The notes: generated by a model from the sequence alone, not told the origin. Counted from the stretch's first letter, positions 20,986 through 30,514 are shown. The stretch: 64,000 bases of DNA from Jeotgalicoccus sp. (GCA_003513765.1 DONT01000004.1:331877-395876); one strand, 5' to 3'. Numbers and translations: made by a program.

Positions 20986-21420
20986 ATGTATACTAAGAAG
21001 GAAATAATAGAAGAAGCGAAAAAGCTCGGTAAAATGATGGCAGAAACAGAACAGGTAGAATTCTTCCAAAAAGCGGAAGCTAAAATTCATGAAAATAAAG
21101 AAATCCGTGAAAAAATGGCAAGTCTTAAAAGCTTGCAGCAGCAGGCTGTAAACTTCCAAAACTACGGTAAAGAACGCGCTTACCAGATGACGGAAGAAAA
21201 ACTGGCTAAAATCGAAGCGGAATTAGATGAAATGCCGCTTGTAGATCAGTTTAAAGAATCGCAGGCAGGCGTTAACGAATTACTGCAAATGGTTTCGCAT
21301 GCAATCAGCTCAACAGTGACAAGCGAAATCATCGAACAAACAGGCGGAGACCTGATGCAGGGTGAAACAGGCGCTGCAGTCCGCAACAAACCGAACCGCG
21401 ATCCGGACCAGTTTAAATAA
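20986..21420 (+). CDS. ricA: RicA (YmcA) family regulator
   Basis: A 144-residue helical protein of the YlbF/YmcA family, matching B. subtilis YmcA along its length, including the conserved C-terminal stretch IEQTGGDLMQGETG. Start is ATG 20986, 10 bases after AAGGTGG; the GTG at 20974 lies within the ribosome-binding site. RicA works with RicF (YlbF) and RicT (YaaT), which in B. subtilis promotes RNase Y-dependent maturation of some mRNAs, a link to the rny gene in this window. Normally miaB precedes it and mutS follows; here a TPP riboswitch precedes it and thiW intervenes. Confidence 0.92.
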   Translation: MYTKKEIIEEAKKLGKMMAETEQVEFFQKAEAKIHENKEIREKMASLKSLQQQAVNFQNYGKERAYQMTEEKLAKIEAELDEMPLVDQFKESQAGVNELLQMVSHAISSTVTSEIIEQTGGDLMQGETGAAVRNKPNRDPDQFK

Positions 21421-21436
21421 GCATTGCTACATATTG

Positions 21437-21483
21437 AATGGCGTTGAAATCTCTGAATTATAGAGTGTTTCAGCGCCATTTTT
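21437..21483 (+). terminator. Intrinsic terminator after ricA
   Basis: AATGGCG-TTGAAA pairs with TTTCAGCGCCATT around an inner CTCT/AGAG stem, followed by a T-run. A 41-bp array starts immediately after it. Confidence 0.88.
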
Positions 21484-21685
21484 GTATGTTTTTACAATAC
21501 ACCGACCGCATGAACAGGCCACATGCGGTTAAAGAATACTTTGCGACCGTATGAACGACTCACATCCGGTTAATAACAAATCTCCAACCGCATGAACGAC
21601 TTACATCGGGTTAATAAAGAATCTTCGACCGTATGAGAGAACCACATACGGTCAATAACGAATTCCCGACCGAATCAGCAAACAT
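21481..21685. repeat. 41-bp repeat array, family A, copy 3
   Basis: Units begin at 21522, 21563, 21604 and 21645, exactly 41 apart, with a half-degenerate unit from 21481 that keeps the right arm (ACCGACCGCATGA). Same arms as the arrays around the NERD gene 5 kb upstream. It fills the gap between the ricA terminator and thiW. Confidence 0.93.
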
Positions 21686-21727
21686 AACTCGAACAATTAT
21701 AAAATGTAATCAAAAGGAGGCACCACC

Positions 21728-22216
21728 ATCAACAAACTTACTAGAAACATGACTTTCACCGCAGCTTTCGTCGCCTTAAACGTTATCTTGAGTTCGCTTA
21801 TCACAATTCCAATCGGAATCATACGCGCGGCACCGATGCAGCATTTAATCAATGTGCTTGGTGCAGTCATCACAGGTCCCTGGGTGATCGTGCAGGCGTT
21901 TATCTCGTCTACAATCAGAATATTATTCGGTACGGGGACCGTGTTCGCCTATCCTGGCAGCATGATCGGCGCGCTCGCTGCCTGGCTCCTCTACAAATAC
22001 ACTAAAAAGCTGTCGCTCGCTGCAGCTGGTGAGGTCATCGGCACCGGGGTTATCGGGGCACTCAGTCTCTACCCCTTAATCATCGTGCTGGAGCTCGACC
22101 AGCAGATTTTCACCATAGTCGCCGCAGCATTTCTCGTGTCCAGTTTTATCGGTGCGGTTACTTCGTTTATCATCTTAAAACAATTGGAGAAACACGGGGT
22201 CTTACTGCGGATATAA
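21728..22216 (+). CDS. thiW: ThiW-like S component of a thiamine-precursor ECF transporter
   Basis: A small membrane protein of about 160 residues with five to six hydrophobic segments. It matches the ThiW family in the motifs PMQHLINVLGAV, TGPW, SSTIRILFGTGT and AYPGSMIGAL. ThiW binds the thiazole precursor of thiamine and works with the general ECF module. The first ATG (21749) is 28 bases from the only ribosome-binding site (AAAAGGAGG, 21712-21720). Seven bases after that site is an in-frame ATC at 21728, giving the family-like N-terminus (M)NKLTRNM. I annotate ATC as the probable, unusual start. The TPP riboswitch lies upstream of ricA, about 880 bases away. Confidence 0.82.
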   Translation: MNKLTRNMTFTAAFVALNVILSSLITIPIGIIRAAPMQHLINVLGAVITGPWVIVQAFISSTIRILFGTGTVFAYPGSMIGALAAWLLYKYTKKLSLAAAGEVIGTGVIGALSLYPLIIVLELDQQIFTIVAAAFLVSSFIGAVTSFIILKQLEKHGVLLRI

Positions 22217-22268
22217 GCGCCGGTGCGTGTTATAATAATACGACAAGATTAATTTAGGAAGTGTTAAA

Positions 22269-24809
22269 ATGCGGGAACCAACACCGATGATGAAGCAGTA
22301 TTTTTCAATTAAAGATAATCATCCGGACAGCTTACTTTTATTCAGACTGGGAGATTTTTACGAGCTGTTTTACGACGATGCAGTCACGGCTGCCAAAGTG
22401 CTCGAAATTACATTAACTTCACGCGATAAAAGTAAAGATCCGATACCGATGTGCGGCGTGCCATATCATTCTGCGCGCAACTATATAGCAAAACTGATCG
22501 AGAATGGCTTTAAAGTGGCCATCTGTGAACAGATGGAAGATCCCGCGCAGGCGAAAGGCATGGTCAGAAGAGAAGTGGTCCGTGTAATTACGCCGGGAAC
22601 TTTAATCGATGATTTCGGTATGGACGACGGTGCGAGTAATTTCATTCTGGCGCTGCATGAAGAAGAGGGCAGAACAGAAGTCAGCTATGCGGATATTTCA
22701 ACGGGTGAAATTTTCGCCTTTTCAACAAGCGACCAGACAGAACTGAAAAGTGAAATAGAAACACTGGGCGCCCGTGAACTGGTCACGAATGCTAAAAGTG
22801 AACATATCATTCATAGTATTTATAATGATCCGCCGCTCTATACGGTATTTGAAACGGATGAACCGGCTGATTACGACTATGAAGCGGATGTCGATGAACA
22901 TCAGGCGATTAACCTGCTCTTGAACTACATCCGTAAACAGAACATGCAGGAACTGAAACATTTAAAAACGGTGGAAAAACACCGTATCAATACATTTATG
23001 AAATTAAATTATGCAGCCATTTCAAACCTTGAGCTCTTAGAAAACATTCAGACTAAAAAAGTAAAAGGGTCGCTGTTCTGGTATTTAAACCGCACGGAAA
23101 CACCGATGGGAAAACGCCAGCTCAGAAAACTGATCGAGCGGCCGCTCGTCTCAAAACAGGAGATAGTTAACCGCCAGAATATCGTGACGACTTTAATCGA
23201 CAATTTTACCGAACGCCAGCAGCTGTCAGGCATTTTAAATCACGTTTACGATATCGAACGGCTCGTCGGCCGCCTTGCCTTTAACAACGTGGACGTAAAA
23301 GACTTAGTCCAGCTGCGAGACTCGCTTCACGGACTGCCGGAATTAAAGGCAGTACTTGAATCACTAAAACTGACAGACAACAAAACATTCCAGAATTTCG
23401 ACAGCCTGGAAGATGCGTATGAACGCCTGGTAGTTCTAACAGATACACCGCCGAAAACAATCCGCGAAGGGAAAATCTTTAAAGACGGTGTCAGCGATGA
23501 ACTCGATAATTTAAGAGACATCAGCACAAATGCACGTACATGGCTGAACAATTATCTCGAGTCAGAAAAAGAACGCACTGGCATTAAAAACTTAAAAATC
23601 GGCTTTAACAAAGTGTTCGGCTATTACCTGGAAATTTCCAAAGTTCAGGCGATGAACTTCGATGCCGAAAAGTTTGAATATAACCGTAAACAGACACTCA
23701 CAAATGCTGAACGGTTTATTACACCGGACTTAAAAGAAATGGAAAGTCAGATCTTAACAGCAGAAGACGACAGCATTAAACTTGAATTCAATATGTTCAC
23801 TGAACTCCGGACAGCAATGATGGACTATATTACGAGACTGCAGCGTACAGCAGAGCAGATCTCGACACTCGATACACTGATATCCTTCGCCTTAGTTTCA
23901 AACGACTATCATCTGACGACGCCGGAATTCAAAACGGACAAGTCAATCGACCTGATTGATGCGCGTCACCCAATCGTTGAACGCATGCTGAACGAAAACA
24001 CATATGTACCGAACGACCTCACGATGACGAAAGATAACTTTATCTATCTGATTACCGGTCCGAACATGTCCGGTAAATCGACGTACATGCGCCAGGTGGC
24101 TTTAATCATCATTATGGCCCAGATTGGTATGAGGGTGCCGGCCAAGAGCGCGAAACTGCCGATATTCGATGCGATCTATACACGTATCGGGGCGAGTGAC
24201 GACTTATCGAGCGGCAAATCGACATTTATGATTGAAATGATGGAAGCGAACACTGCACTTCAGAATGCGACAAAAGACTCGCTGTTGATATTCGATGAAA
24301 TCGGCAGAGGCACCAGCACATATGACGGTATGGCGCTGGCCCAGGCAATGCTTGTGTATATACATGAAGAAATCGGTGCGAAGACACTCTTTTCAACCCA
24401 CTACCATGAACTGACGAACCTGGAAGACACACTGCCAGGGCTGCAGAACGTCCACGTTAAAGCGACGGAATACGACGGCAAGCTGGTCTTCCTGCATAAA
24501 GTGAAACCGGGAGCGGTCGAGAAGAGCTACGGCATTCATGTCGCGAAACTCGCTGAACTGCCGGACCGGGTGACGGAACTGGCAGCTGAATATTTAAGCT
24601 CATTTGAAAATCAGAACCATGAGCCGAAACTGAGTAAAGAGGAAGATATCTTCCAGCTGGAACTGCCGCTTGACGACAATGAAAAAGTATCTAAAGACGA
24701 TAAAAAACTATTAACCGAATTAACATCGCTTGATTTAAATAATATGACGCCGATGGAGGCGCTGAACAGATTGCACGAATTAGTGAAGCAAGCACGCGGG
24801 GAGGGATAA
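22269..24809 (+). CDS. mutS: DNA mismatch repair protein MutS
   Basis: An 846-residue mismatch-recognition ATPase. The mismatch-binding N-terminal domain carries the conserved Phe-x-Glu loop (RLGDFYELF, about residues 25-35). Walker A GPNMSGKST is at about 597-605, and the ABC-type signature region STFMIEM and Walker B LLIFDEIGRGT follow. The start ATG is preceded by AGGAAGTG. It lies 4 bases upstream of mutL, and the two are co-expressed in most Firmicutes. Confidence 0.98.
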   Translation: MREPTPMMKQYFSIKDNHPDSLLLFRLGDFYELFYDDAVTAAKVLEITLTSRDKSKDPIPMCGVPYHSARNYIAKLIENGFKVAICEQMEDPAQAKGMVRREVVRVITPGTLIDDFGMDDGASNFILALHEEEGRTEVSYADISTGEIFAFSTSDQTELKSEIETLGARELVTNAKSEHIIHSIYNDPPLYTVFETDEPADYDYEADVDEHQAINLLLNYIRKQNMQELKHLKTVEKHRINTFMKLNYAAISNLELLENIQTKKVKGSLFWYLNRTETPMGKRQLRKLIERPLVSKQEIVNRQNIVTTLIDNFTERQQLSGILNHVYDIERLVGRLAFNNVDVKDLVQLRDSLHGLPELKAVLESLKLTDNKTFQNFDSLEDAYERLVVLTDTPPKTIREGKIFKDGVSDELDNLRDISTNARTWLNNYLESEKERTGIKNLKIGFNKVFGYYLEISKVQAMNFDAEKFEYNRKQTLTNAERFITPDLKEMESQILTAEDDSIKLEFNMFTELRTAMMDYITRLQRTAEQISTLDTLISFALVSNDYHLTTPEFKTDKSIDLIDARHPIVERMLNENTYVPNDLTMTKDNFIYLITGPNMSGKSTYMRQVALIIIMAQIGMRVPAKSAKLPIFDAIYTRIGASDDLSSGKSTFMIEMMEANTALQNATKDSLLIFDEIGRGTSTYDGMALAQAMLVYIHEEIGAKTLFSTHYHELTNLEDTLPGLQNVHVKATEYDGKLVFLHKVKPGAVEKSYGIHVAKLAELPDRVTELAAEYLSSFENQNHEPKLSKEEDIFQLELPLDDNEKVSKDDKKLLTELTSLDLNNMTPMEALNRLHELVKQARGEG

Positions 24810-24813
24810 GAAC

Positions 24814-26673
24814 ATGGGACAGATTCACGTATTGCCCGCTCATATACAAAATAAAATAGCGGCAGGCGAAGTGGTCGAGCGCCCGAGTTCAATCGTTAAG
24901 GAGATTGTTGAAAACTCGCTCGACGCGCACTCTACGGTCGTCGAAGTATTTATCGCCAACAGCGGCATGGAATCTATTAAAGTGGTCGACAACGGTCACG
25001 GCATTGATTATGAAGACCGGACGCTCTTATTCGAACGTCATGCCACGAGTAAAATTGATACGGCCTACAAACTGTTCGAAATACGCTCACTCGGTTTTCG
25101 CGGAGAGGCGCTCGCCAGTATCGGTGCTGTATCGAAAGTGACCTTGGAAAGTATGCGGGACGAATCGACACCATTCAAAATTGTTTACAGCGGCGGGAAA
25201 TACGATGAGGATACCGTCTGGCACGAACGACGCGGGACAATCATTGAAATTGAAGATTTATTCTTTAATACACCTGCCCGCTTAAAATATATTAAAAACC
25301 TGCGAACTGAAGCGGGAAAGATTATCGATATTATGCAGCGGATGGCACTGAATTATCCTGAAGTCAGTTTCCGTCTGGTCTTTGACGGCAAAGACCGTTT
25401 TAAAACGACAGGCAACGGGAATTTAAAAGAAGTAATTAATATTCTTTACGGCATGCAGGTGTCCGCTAACACCCTTTCAGTGAGTGCAAAAAGCCCGGAC
25501 TATAAAATCGACGGCTATATCGTGAGACCTGAAGTCACACGCAGCAACCGGAACTATATTAATTTAAGTATTAACAACCGTCATGTCCGTCACTTTAAAC
25601 TGTCACAGAGTATTATTAATGCCTATCACACGCTGCAGCCGAAAGATAAATATCCGCTGGCATTTTTAAATATTACGATGGACCCGAAACTGATCGATGT
25701 AAACGTGCATCCGTCAAAAGTGGAAGTGAAACTGTCGAAAGAGACGGAATTATTAAAGCTCGCTGAAGCGGCGGTTAAAGAAGCGCTGATGGAAACAGAA
25801 TTAATTCCTGAAGTAGAGCATAAAAAACCGAAAGCGCCAAAACCTGATCAGCCGGCAATGGATTTCTCTGAGCGCCATGAACAGATCAGAGAGCATATTA
25901 ATACGTATGAACCGCCGGTACGACAGCAGTCGACACCGTTCAAAGAAACACCGCAGGAAAAGGCAGAAAGTTCTAGTCAAAAACAAAAGCAGCAATATAT
26001 CAGCCCGTTCAAACAGAACGTACCGGCACAGCAGGCTAAACCAAAAGATATTCCGGCCTTCGTGGAACACGAACCGCTGCCGGAAAAAGAAAAGCTGCCG
26101 TATTTGGAAATTATCGGCCAGCTGCACGGTACATATATTATTATGCAGAATGAAACCGGCATGTATTTAATGGACCAGCACGCAGCTCAGGAGCGTATCA
26201 AATACGAATATATTTATGCCAACATTATTAAAGAAGACGACGGCATTCCGCTGTTAATTCCTTATACATTTGAGTTCAGCTTTGATGATGTCATTACAAT
26301 CGATGAAAAACTCACTGAACTGCAGGAAATCGGTTTTGATATCGAAAAAAGCGGCATTAAGCAATACACGGTATCCCGTTATCCATCATGGATTAAAGCA
26401 AATAATCCGGAAGAGGACATCAATGATTTAATCGAGTTTATCTCACAGACAGATCACTTCGATGTAAATAAGTATCGTGAGGAAATGTCTATTATGATGA
26501 GCTGCAAGCAGTCGATCAAAGCAAATCATTATCTCGATAAAAACCAGATGGCCGCATTGCTTACAGAGCTCGGAAAATGTCATTCGCCGTACACGTGTCC
26601 GCACGGCCGTCCGGTAATTATTCATATGACGACTTATGAAATCGAACGATTGTTCAACCGAATAATGAAGTAG
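24814..26673 (+). CDS. mutL: DNA mismatch repair endonuclease MutL
   Basis: A 619-residue GHKL ATPase plus C-terminal endonuclease domain. N-terminal motifs ENSLDAHS, DNGHGI, RHATSKI and GFRGEAL are present. After a variable linker (about 335-425), the metal-binding endonuclease motif DQHA-x2-E-x4-E is intact at residues 454-465, and a CPHGRP motif lies near the C-terminus, so it should be a nicking MutL as in B. subtilis and unlike E. coli. The gene begins 4 bases after mutS, behind GGGGAGGG. Confidence 0.98.
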   Translation: MGQIHVLPAHIQNKIAAGEVVERPSSIVKEIVENSLDAHSTVVEVFIANSGMESIKVVDNGHGIDYEDRTLLFERHATSKIDTAYKLFEIRSLGFRGEALASIGAVSKVTLESMRDESTPFKIVYSGGKYDEDTVWHERRGTIIEIEDLFFNTPARLKYIKNLRTEAGKIIDIMQRMALNYPEVSFRLVFDGKDRFKTTGNGNLKEVINILYGMQVSANTLSVSAKSPDYKIDGYIVRPEVTRSNRNYINLSINNRHVRHFKLSQSIINAYHTLQPKDKYPLAFLNITMDPKLIDVNVHPSKVEVKLSKETELLKLAEAAVKEALMETELIPEVEHKKPKAPKPDQPAMDFSERHEQIREHINTYEPPVRQQSTPFKETPQEKAESSSQKQKQQYISPFKQNVPAQQAKPKDIPAFVEHEPLPEKEKLPYLEIIGQLHGTYIIMQNETGMYLMDQHAAQERIKYEYIYANIIKEDDGIPLLIPYTFEFSFDDVITIDEKLTELQEIGFDIEKSGIKQYTVSRYPSWIKANNPEEDINDLIEFISQTDHFDVNKYREEMSIMMSCKQSIKANHYLDKNQMAALLTELGKCHSPYTCPHGRPVIIHMTTYEIERLFNRIMK

Positions 26674-26684
26674 GGGGACTTGAA

Positions 26685-27569
26685 TTGAAGATTTTAAACC
26701 GTACGATGAGAAACAAAGAAAGGAGTATTTCAGTGACGCATTACATGCCGGAACGCCCGAAGGCGAGCATCCAGATTCTGCACGGCATGGCTGATCATAA
26801 AGCGAGGTATAAAGAGTTTTGCATGTACCTTGCTTTAAACGATATTCACTGCGTCATTCATAATCACAGAGGGCACGGTGCTGACGAGAAACTGAGTAAT
26901 CTCGGACATTTTAATTCTTTCGATGAACTGCTTGATGATGCAAAGATTGTCAGCCGGTCAATGCCTGAGGATATTCCGCATATCGGACTGGGTCATTCGA
27001 TGGGGTCAATCCTCTTAAGAAGACTGCTTGAAGAGGATATTTACGAAGCTGCAGTTATCGTCGGTACCGGCAGCAAAGTAAAGTTTTCAGACACGGTGGC
27101 GAATGCTTTGATCCAGCCGCTGTCAAAACTGATTCCGGGCACAAAGTCACGTCTTATAAATAAAATGTCATTTCTCGGCTACGACGGGAACTTTAAAGGC
27201 ACGGTTAAGAACCGCTGGCTGTCGGCTGATGAACAGCATACTTTAGCGTATAATACGGACCCGCATGCCGGTCAGCGCATGAGCGTCAAGGCATTTGCTG
27301 AAATACTGAAAAACATCCGCTACGTTGATTCTTCAAAGTGTCTTAAAAACTACAAAGATATTCCCTACTTATTAATCGGGGGCATGGATGATCCCTTTTC
27401 GCATTTCGGCAGGGATTATGAAATTTTGAACTGGCGGCTCGGGCGGCAGTTTAAAAATGTAAAAATGGAACTTGTACCGAACGCCCGTCATGAAGTGCTC
27501 TTTGAAGAAAACAGAGGCGCGGTTTATTCTAATATTGTCAAATGGGTGGAAACATATGTCGAAAAGTAA
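26685..27569 (+). CDS. Alpha/beta hydrolase (monoacylglycerol-lipase-like)
   Basis: A 294-residue serine hydrolase of the 'serine aminopeptidase S33'/lysophospholipase group. HGMADH (residues 33-38) forms the oxyanion region and the nucleophile elbow GHSMG places Ser105. Asp and His of the triad are probably in GGMDDPFSHFG and NARHEVLFEE. It starts at TTG, 12 bases after mutL, behind GTAGGGGG, and overlaps miaA by 14 bases. Probably acts on small acyl esters or lipids; the substrate cannot be read from the sequence. Confidence 0.8.
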   Translation: MKILNRTMRNKERSISVTHYMPERPKASIQILHGMADHKARYKEFCMYLALNDIHCVIHNHRGHGADEKLSNLGHFNSFDELLDDAKIVSRSMPEDIPHIGLGHSMGSILLRRLLEEDIYEAAVIVGTGSKVKFSDTVANALIQPLSKLIPGTKSRLINKMSFLGYDGNFKGTVKNRWLSADEQHTLAYNTDPHAGQRMSVKAFAEILKNIRYVDSSKCLKNYKDIPYLLIGGMDDPFSHFGRDYEILNWRLGRQFKNVKMELVPNARHEVLFEENRGAVYSNIVKWVETYVEK

Positions 27570-28464
27570 ATTACTTATATTAGTGGGTCCGACGGCAATC
27601 GGCAAAACGTCTTTATCGATAGACATTGCCAAAAAATTTAATGCTGAAATTATCAGCGGAGATTCGATGCAGGTATACAGAAAGATGAATATCGGCACAG
27701 GAAAAATTACTGCAGCTGAAATGGAAAATGTACCGCATCATATGATTGATATTTTAAATCCGGATGAAACTTTTTCAGTGTCGGATTTTCAAAAACAGGT
27801 AGAACATCTGGTTAAAGATATTGAATCACGAGGCAAGCTTGCGATGATTGCCGGGGGAACCGGACATTATATAAAAGCACTGATTGAGGGCTACGACTTC
27901 AATGAGGAAAATCAGTCAGATATCGACCGTTTAACTGAAGAGTATGAGCAGTTAAATGATGAAGCGCTGTTTAAAAAAATGCTTAAAATTGTGCCTGACA
28001 GTGATATTCATCCGAATAACCGTAAGAAAATAATCCGTCAGCTTGTAAAGTCAAAGCTTGATATACCAGAAAAGAAAGCGTATACACAAAAGCCGAAATA
28101 TGATACATTCTTAATAGGCCTTACAGCTGACAGAAGTGTGATATATGACCGGATTAATAAACGGGTGACTGAAATGTTTGAAGCGGGGCTTGTAGAAGAA
28201 GTGACCGCACTTCAACATGCCGGACTGTCAAAAACAGCCGGACAGGCAATCGGTTATAAAGAATTTCTGCCGTACTTCAAGGGGGAAGCTGCATTAACAG
28301 ACGTAATGGAGCGCATTCAGGCGCATTCACGGCAGTATGCAAAACGGCAGCTGACTTTTTTCCGTAATCAGCTGGATATACATTGGTATGATATCGCACA
28401 TTCAAACACAGATATAATCTTTGAAGATATATATCAATTCTTACAAACAAAAGGGGAGAATTAA
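27556..28464 (+). CDS. miaA: tRNA dimethylallyltransferase
   Basis: A 302-residue enzyme that adds a dimethylallyl group to A37 of tRNAs reading UNN codons. Start is ATG 27556, which overlaps the hydrolase by 14 bases; a more upstream ATG at 27472 would overlap far more. Walker A GPTAIGKT is at residues 11-18, and the conserved SGDSMQVYR, GGTGHYI and QAIGYKEF motifs are present. hfq begins at the base after its stop, as in many Firmicutes. miaB, which acts on the same nucleotide, is not in this window. Confidence 0.97.
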   Translation: MSKSKLLILVGPTAIGKTSLSIDIAKKFNAEIISGDSMQVYRKMNIGTGKITAAEMENVPHHMIDILNPDETFSVSDFQKQVEHLVKDIESRGKLAMIAGGTGHYIKALIEGYDFNEENQSDIDRLTEEYEQLNDEALFKKMLKIVPDSDIHPNNRKKIIRQLVKSKLDIPEKKAYTQKPKYDTFLIGLTADRSVIYDRINKRVTEMFEAGLVEEVTALQHAGLSKTAGQAIGYKEFLPYFKGEAALTDVMERIQAHSRQYAKRQLTFFRNQLDIHWYDIAHSNTDIIFEDIYQFLQTKGEN

Positions 28465-28653
28465 ATGAATTTGCAAGATTCGTTTTTAGGGGAGTACAAA
28501 GAATCAGGGAAGGAAATCACAGTGTTTTTAATGAATGGTTTCCAATTACAGGGGAAAATAAGCGACTTCGATAAGTATGTCGTTGAACTTGATTCAGAAG
28601 GTAAAGTTCAAATTATATATAAGCATGCAATCAGCACATTTATACGTGCATAA
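28465..28653 (+). CDS. hfq: RNA chaperone Hfq
   Basis: A 62-residue Sm-like protein. Sm1 is represented by EITVFLMNGFQLQGKISDFD and Sm2 by the YKHAIST motif, the local equivalent of the YKHAI signature. It would form a hexameric ring that binds small RNAs and mRNAs. It starts directly after the miaA stop codon, behind AGGGGAGA. It lacks the long C-terminal tail of enterobacterial Hfq, as usual in Firmicutes. Confidence 0.97.
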   Translation: MNLQDSFLGEYKESGKEITVFLMNGFQLQGKISDFDKYVVELDSEGKVQIIYKHAISTFIRA

Positions 28654-28682
28654 AAAAACCGGACATCTTGTCCGGTTTTTTA
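28653..28682. terminator. Bidirectional terminator between hfq and gpx
   Basis: AAAAACCGGACA, TCT loop, TGTCCGGTTTTT. With A- and T-runs on both flanks it can serve both converging genes. Confidence 0.92.
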
Positions 28683-28683
28683 T

Positions 28684-29169
28684 TTATCCTGCTAAATATT
28701 TCTTAATATCATCTTCAACATCGAGCGGTGATTTTTGCGGCGCATAGCGTTTAGCCACTTTTCCTTCACGTGTTACTAGGAACTTAGTGAAATTCCATTT
28801 AATCGAATTGTTGATTAAGCCGGATTTACCTTCAGTTAAGTATTTAAACAACGGGTGAATATTATCACCTTTAACATCTGTTTTCTCCATTACTTTGTAT
28901 GATACACCATGCTGATCACTGTAGAGATCACGTGCTTCTGGAGCTGAGCATGGTTCCTGGTTCATAAAGTTGTTTGACGGGAACGCTAAAATCTCAAGAC
29001 CGATATCATGATATTTACTGTATAATTTCTCAAGCTCATCCAGCTGATTATTAAAGCCGCATTCACTTGCTGTATTGACAATCAATAATACTTTTCCTTT
29101 TAAATCGTTCATATGGATATGGTCACCGTCTGCATCCTGTGCAGAGAGATCATAAAATGTCGTTTTCAT
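28684..29169 (-). CDS. Glutathione-peroxidase-family thiol peroxidase (BsaA-like)
   Basis: A 161-residue thioredoxin-fold peroxidase. The peroxidatic cysteine is Cys37 in NTASECGFN and the WNF motif (KWNFTKFLV) is present. The tetrad glutamine normally found in FPCNQF is replaced: here the motif is FPSNNF, putting Asn70 at that position. A second cysteine, Cys77 (QEPCSAPE), could act as resolving residue. Members of this group usually use thioredoxin. The gene order hfq-gpx-hflX matches staphylococci. It ends at a terminator shared with hfq. Confidence 0.9.
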   Translation of the reverse strand: MKTTFYDLSAQDADGDHIHMNDLKGKVLLIVNTASECGFNNQLDELEKLYSKYHDIGLEILAFPSNNFMNQEPCSAPEARDLYSDQHGVSYKVMEKTDVKGDNIHPLFKYLTEGKSGLINNSIKWNFTKFLVTREGKVAKRYAPQKSPLDVEDDIKKYLAG

Positions 29170-29284
29170 CTATGAGCCTCCTTTCTGGTCACTTGGCATA
29201 TTAATGGTTATTATAATATAGCCTTATTAATCTAGTTGAAACATGATATTGTAATATTAAACAAAGAAATTGGAGGTGTTTGTC

Positions 29285-30514
29285 ATGAATATGACACATA
29301 CTGGTATAATTCTTGCGACGAACACTAAACAAAATAAAGATGTAGAGTCGGAAGTGCAAGAGCTTAAAGAGCTGAGTGAATCGATAGGCATAGAGATTAT
29401 CGGTACGCACATTCAGAATCGTACATCGATAGATAGAAAAAGTTATGTCGGCAGCGGATTTTTAGAAGAAGTAAAGATGCAGTATGAGGAACTTGATTAT
29501 TGCATAATCAACGATGAGATACTGGCAAGTCAGAACCGCAAAATAGAAGATATACTGGATACCAGTGTAATCGACCGCACACAGGTCATCCTGGATATCT
29601 TCAGTTTAAGAGCGCAGTCTAAAGCCGGCAAGCTGCAGGTGGAATTGGCCCAGCTTGAATATTTAGTGCCCCGCTTAAAAGGCCAGGGCATTAACTTATC
29701 GAGACTCGGTGCAGGTATTGGTACGAGAGGTCCAGGTGAGACGAAGCTTGAAACGGACCGCCGCCACATCAATTCACGAATCAGTGATATTAAAAGACAG
29801 CTGAATGTCATTGAAGACCACCGCTTGAGATACCGGGATAAGCGCCGCTCAAATCAGGTGACTAAAGTGTCGATAATCGGTTATACGAACGCAGGCAAGT
29901 CAACGCTGTTTAACAAACTGACGAATGCAGATACGCTGCAGGAAGATAAGCTGTTTGCGACATTGGACCCGCTGACGCGGGAAATGGTTCTGCCGTCAGG
30001 ATTTCAGTGTATAATATCGGATACGGTTGGATTTATTCAGAAACTGCCGACAACCTTAATAGAAAGTTTTAAATCAACACTGGAAGAAGCGGCGGACAGT
30101 GATTTTATCATTCATGTGATTGATAATAATGCACCGGACATTGTCAGTCAGTATGACACCGTGCTGGATTTGATCGATTCACTCAGCATGAAGGAAATAC
30201 CTCAGCTGATATTATTTAATAAAACGGATTTAAACGATAAGAAACGACTCCTGCCAATGAAACCTCATAAGTTTGTAAATATGAATATGCCTGCCCAGGA
30301 GATATTAATGGATATAGAAAACTTTATGGTAAAATCTTTTGATGCATATAATACTTCTATACCATTGGCACGTCAGGATAAGCTCTACAGCTTAAAAAGA
30401 CAGACGATTGTTAAGTCTGTTGATATAGATGAAGAAAAAGTTAAAATCAGCGGGTTTGAACCTGCGGGGAATTTTGTAGAACGTATAGTAGATAAGGATG
30501 ACGAGCGTGAATAA
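29285..30514 (+). CDS. hflX: Ribosome-associated GTPase HflX
   Basis: A 409-residue GTPase that splits stalled or hibernating 70S ribosomes. Start is ATG 29285, 8 bases after TGGAGG; a TTG at 29270 precedes the ribosome-binding site and is excluded. The N-terminal HflX domain is followed by the glycine-rich linker (GAGIGTRGPGETKLE) and the G domain with G1 GYTNAGKS (199-206), G3 DTVGF and G4 NKTD. It overlaps the next gene by a few bases. Divergent from gpx. Confidence 0.95.
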   Translation: MNMTHTGIILATNTKQNKDVESEVQELKELSESIGIEIIGTHIQNRTSIDRKSYVGSGFLEEVKMQYEELDYCIINDEILASQNRKIEDILDTSVIDRTQVILDIFSLRAQSKAGKLQVELAQLEYLVPRLKGQGINLSRLGAGIGTRGPGETKLETDRRHINSRISDIKRQLNVIEDHRLRYRDKRRSNQVTKVSIIGYTNAGKSTLFNKLTNADTLQEDKLFATLDPLTREMVLPSGFQCIISDTVGFIQKLPTTLIESFKSTLEEAADSDFIIHVIDNNAPDIVSQYDTVLDLIDSLSMKEIPQLILFNKTDLNDKKRLLPMKPHKFVNMNMPAQEILMDIENFMVKSFDAYNTSIPLARQDKLYSLKRQTIVKSVDIDEEKVKISGFEPAGNFVERIVDKDDERE

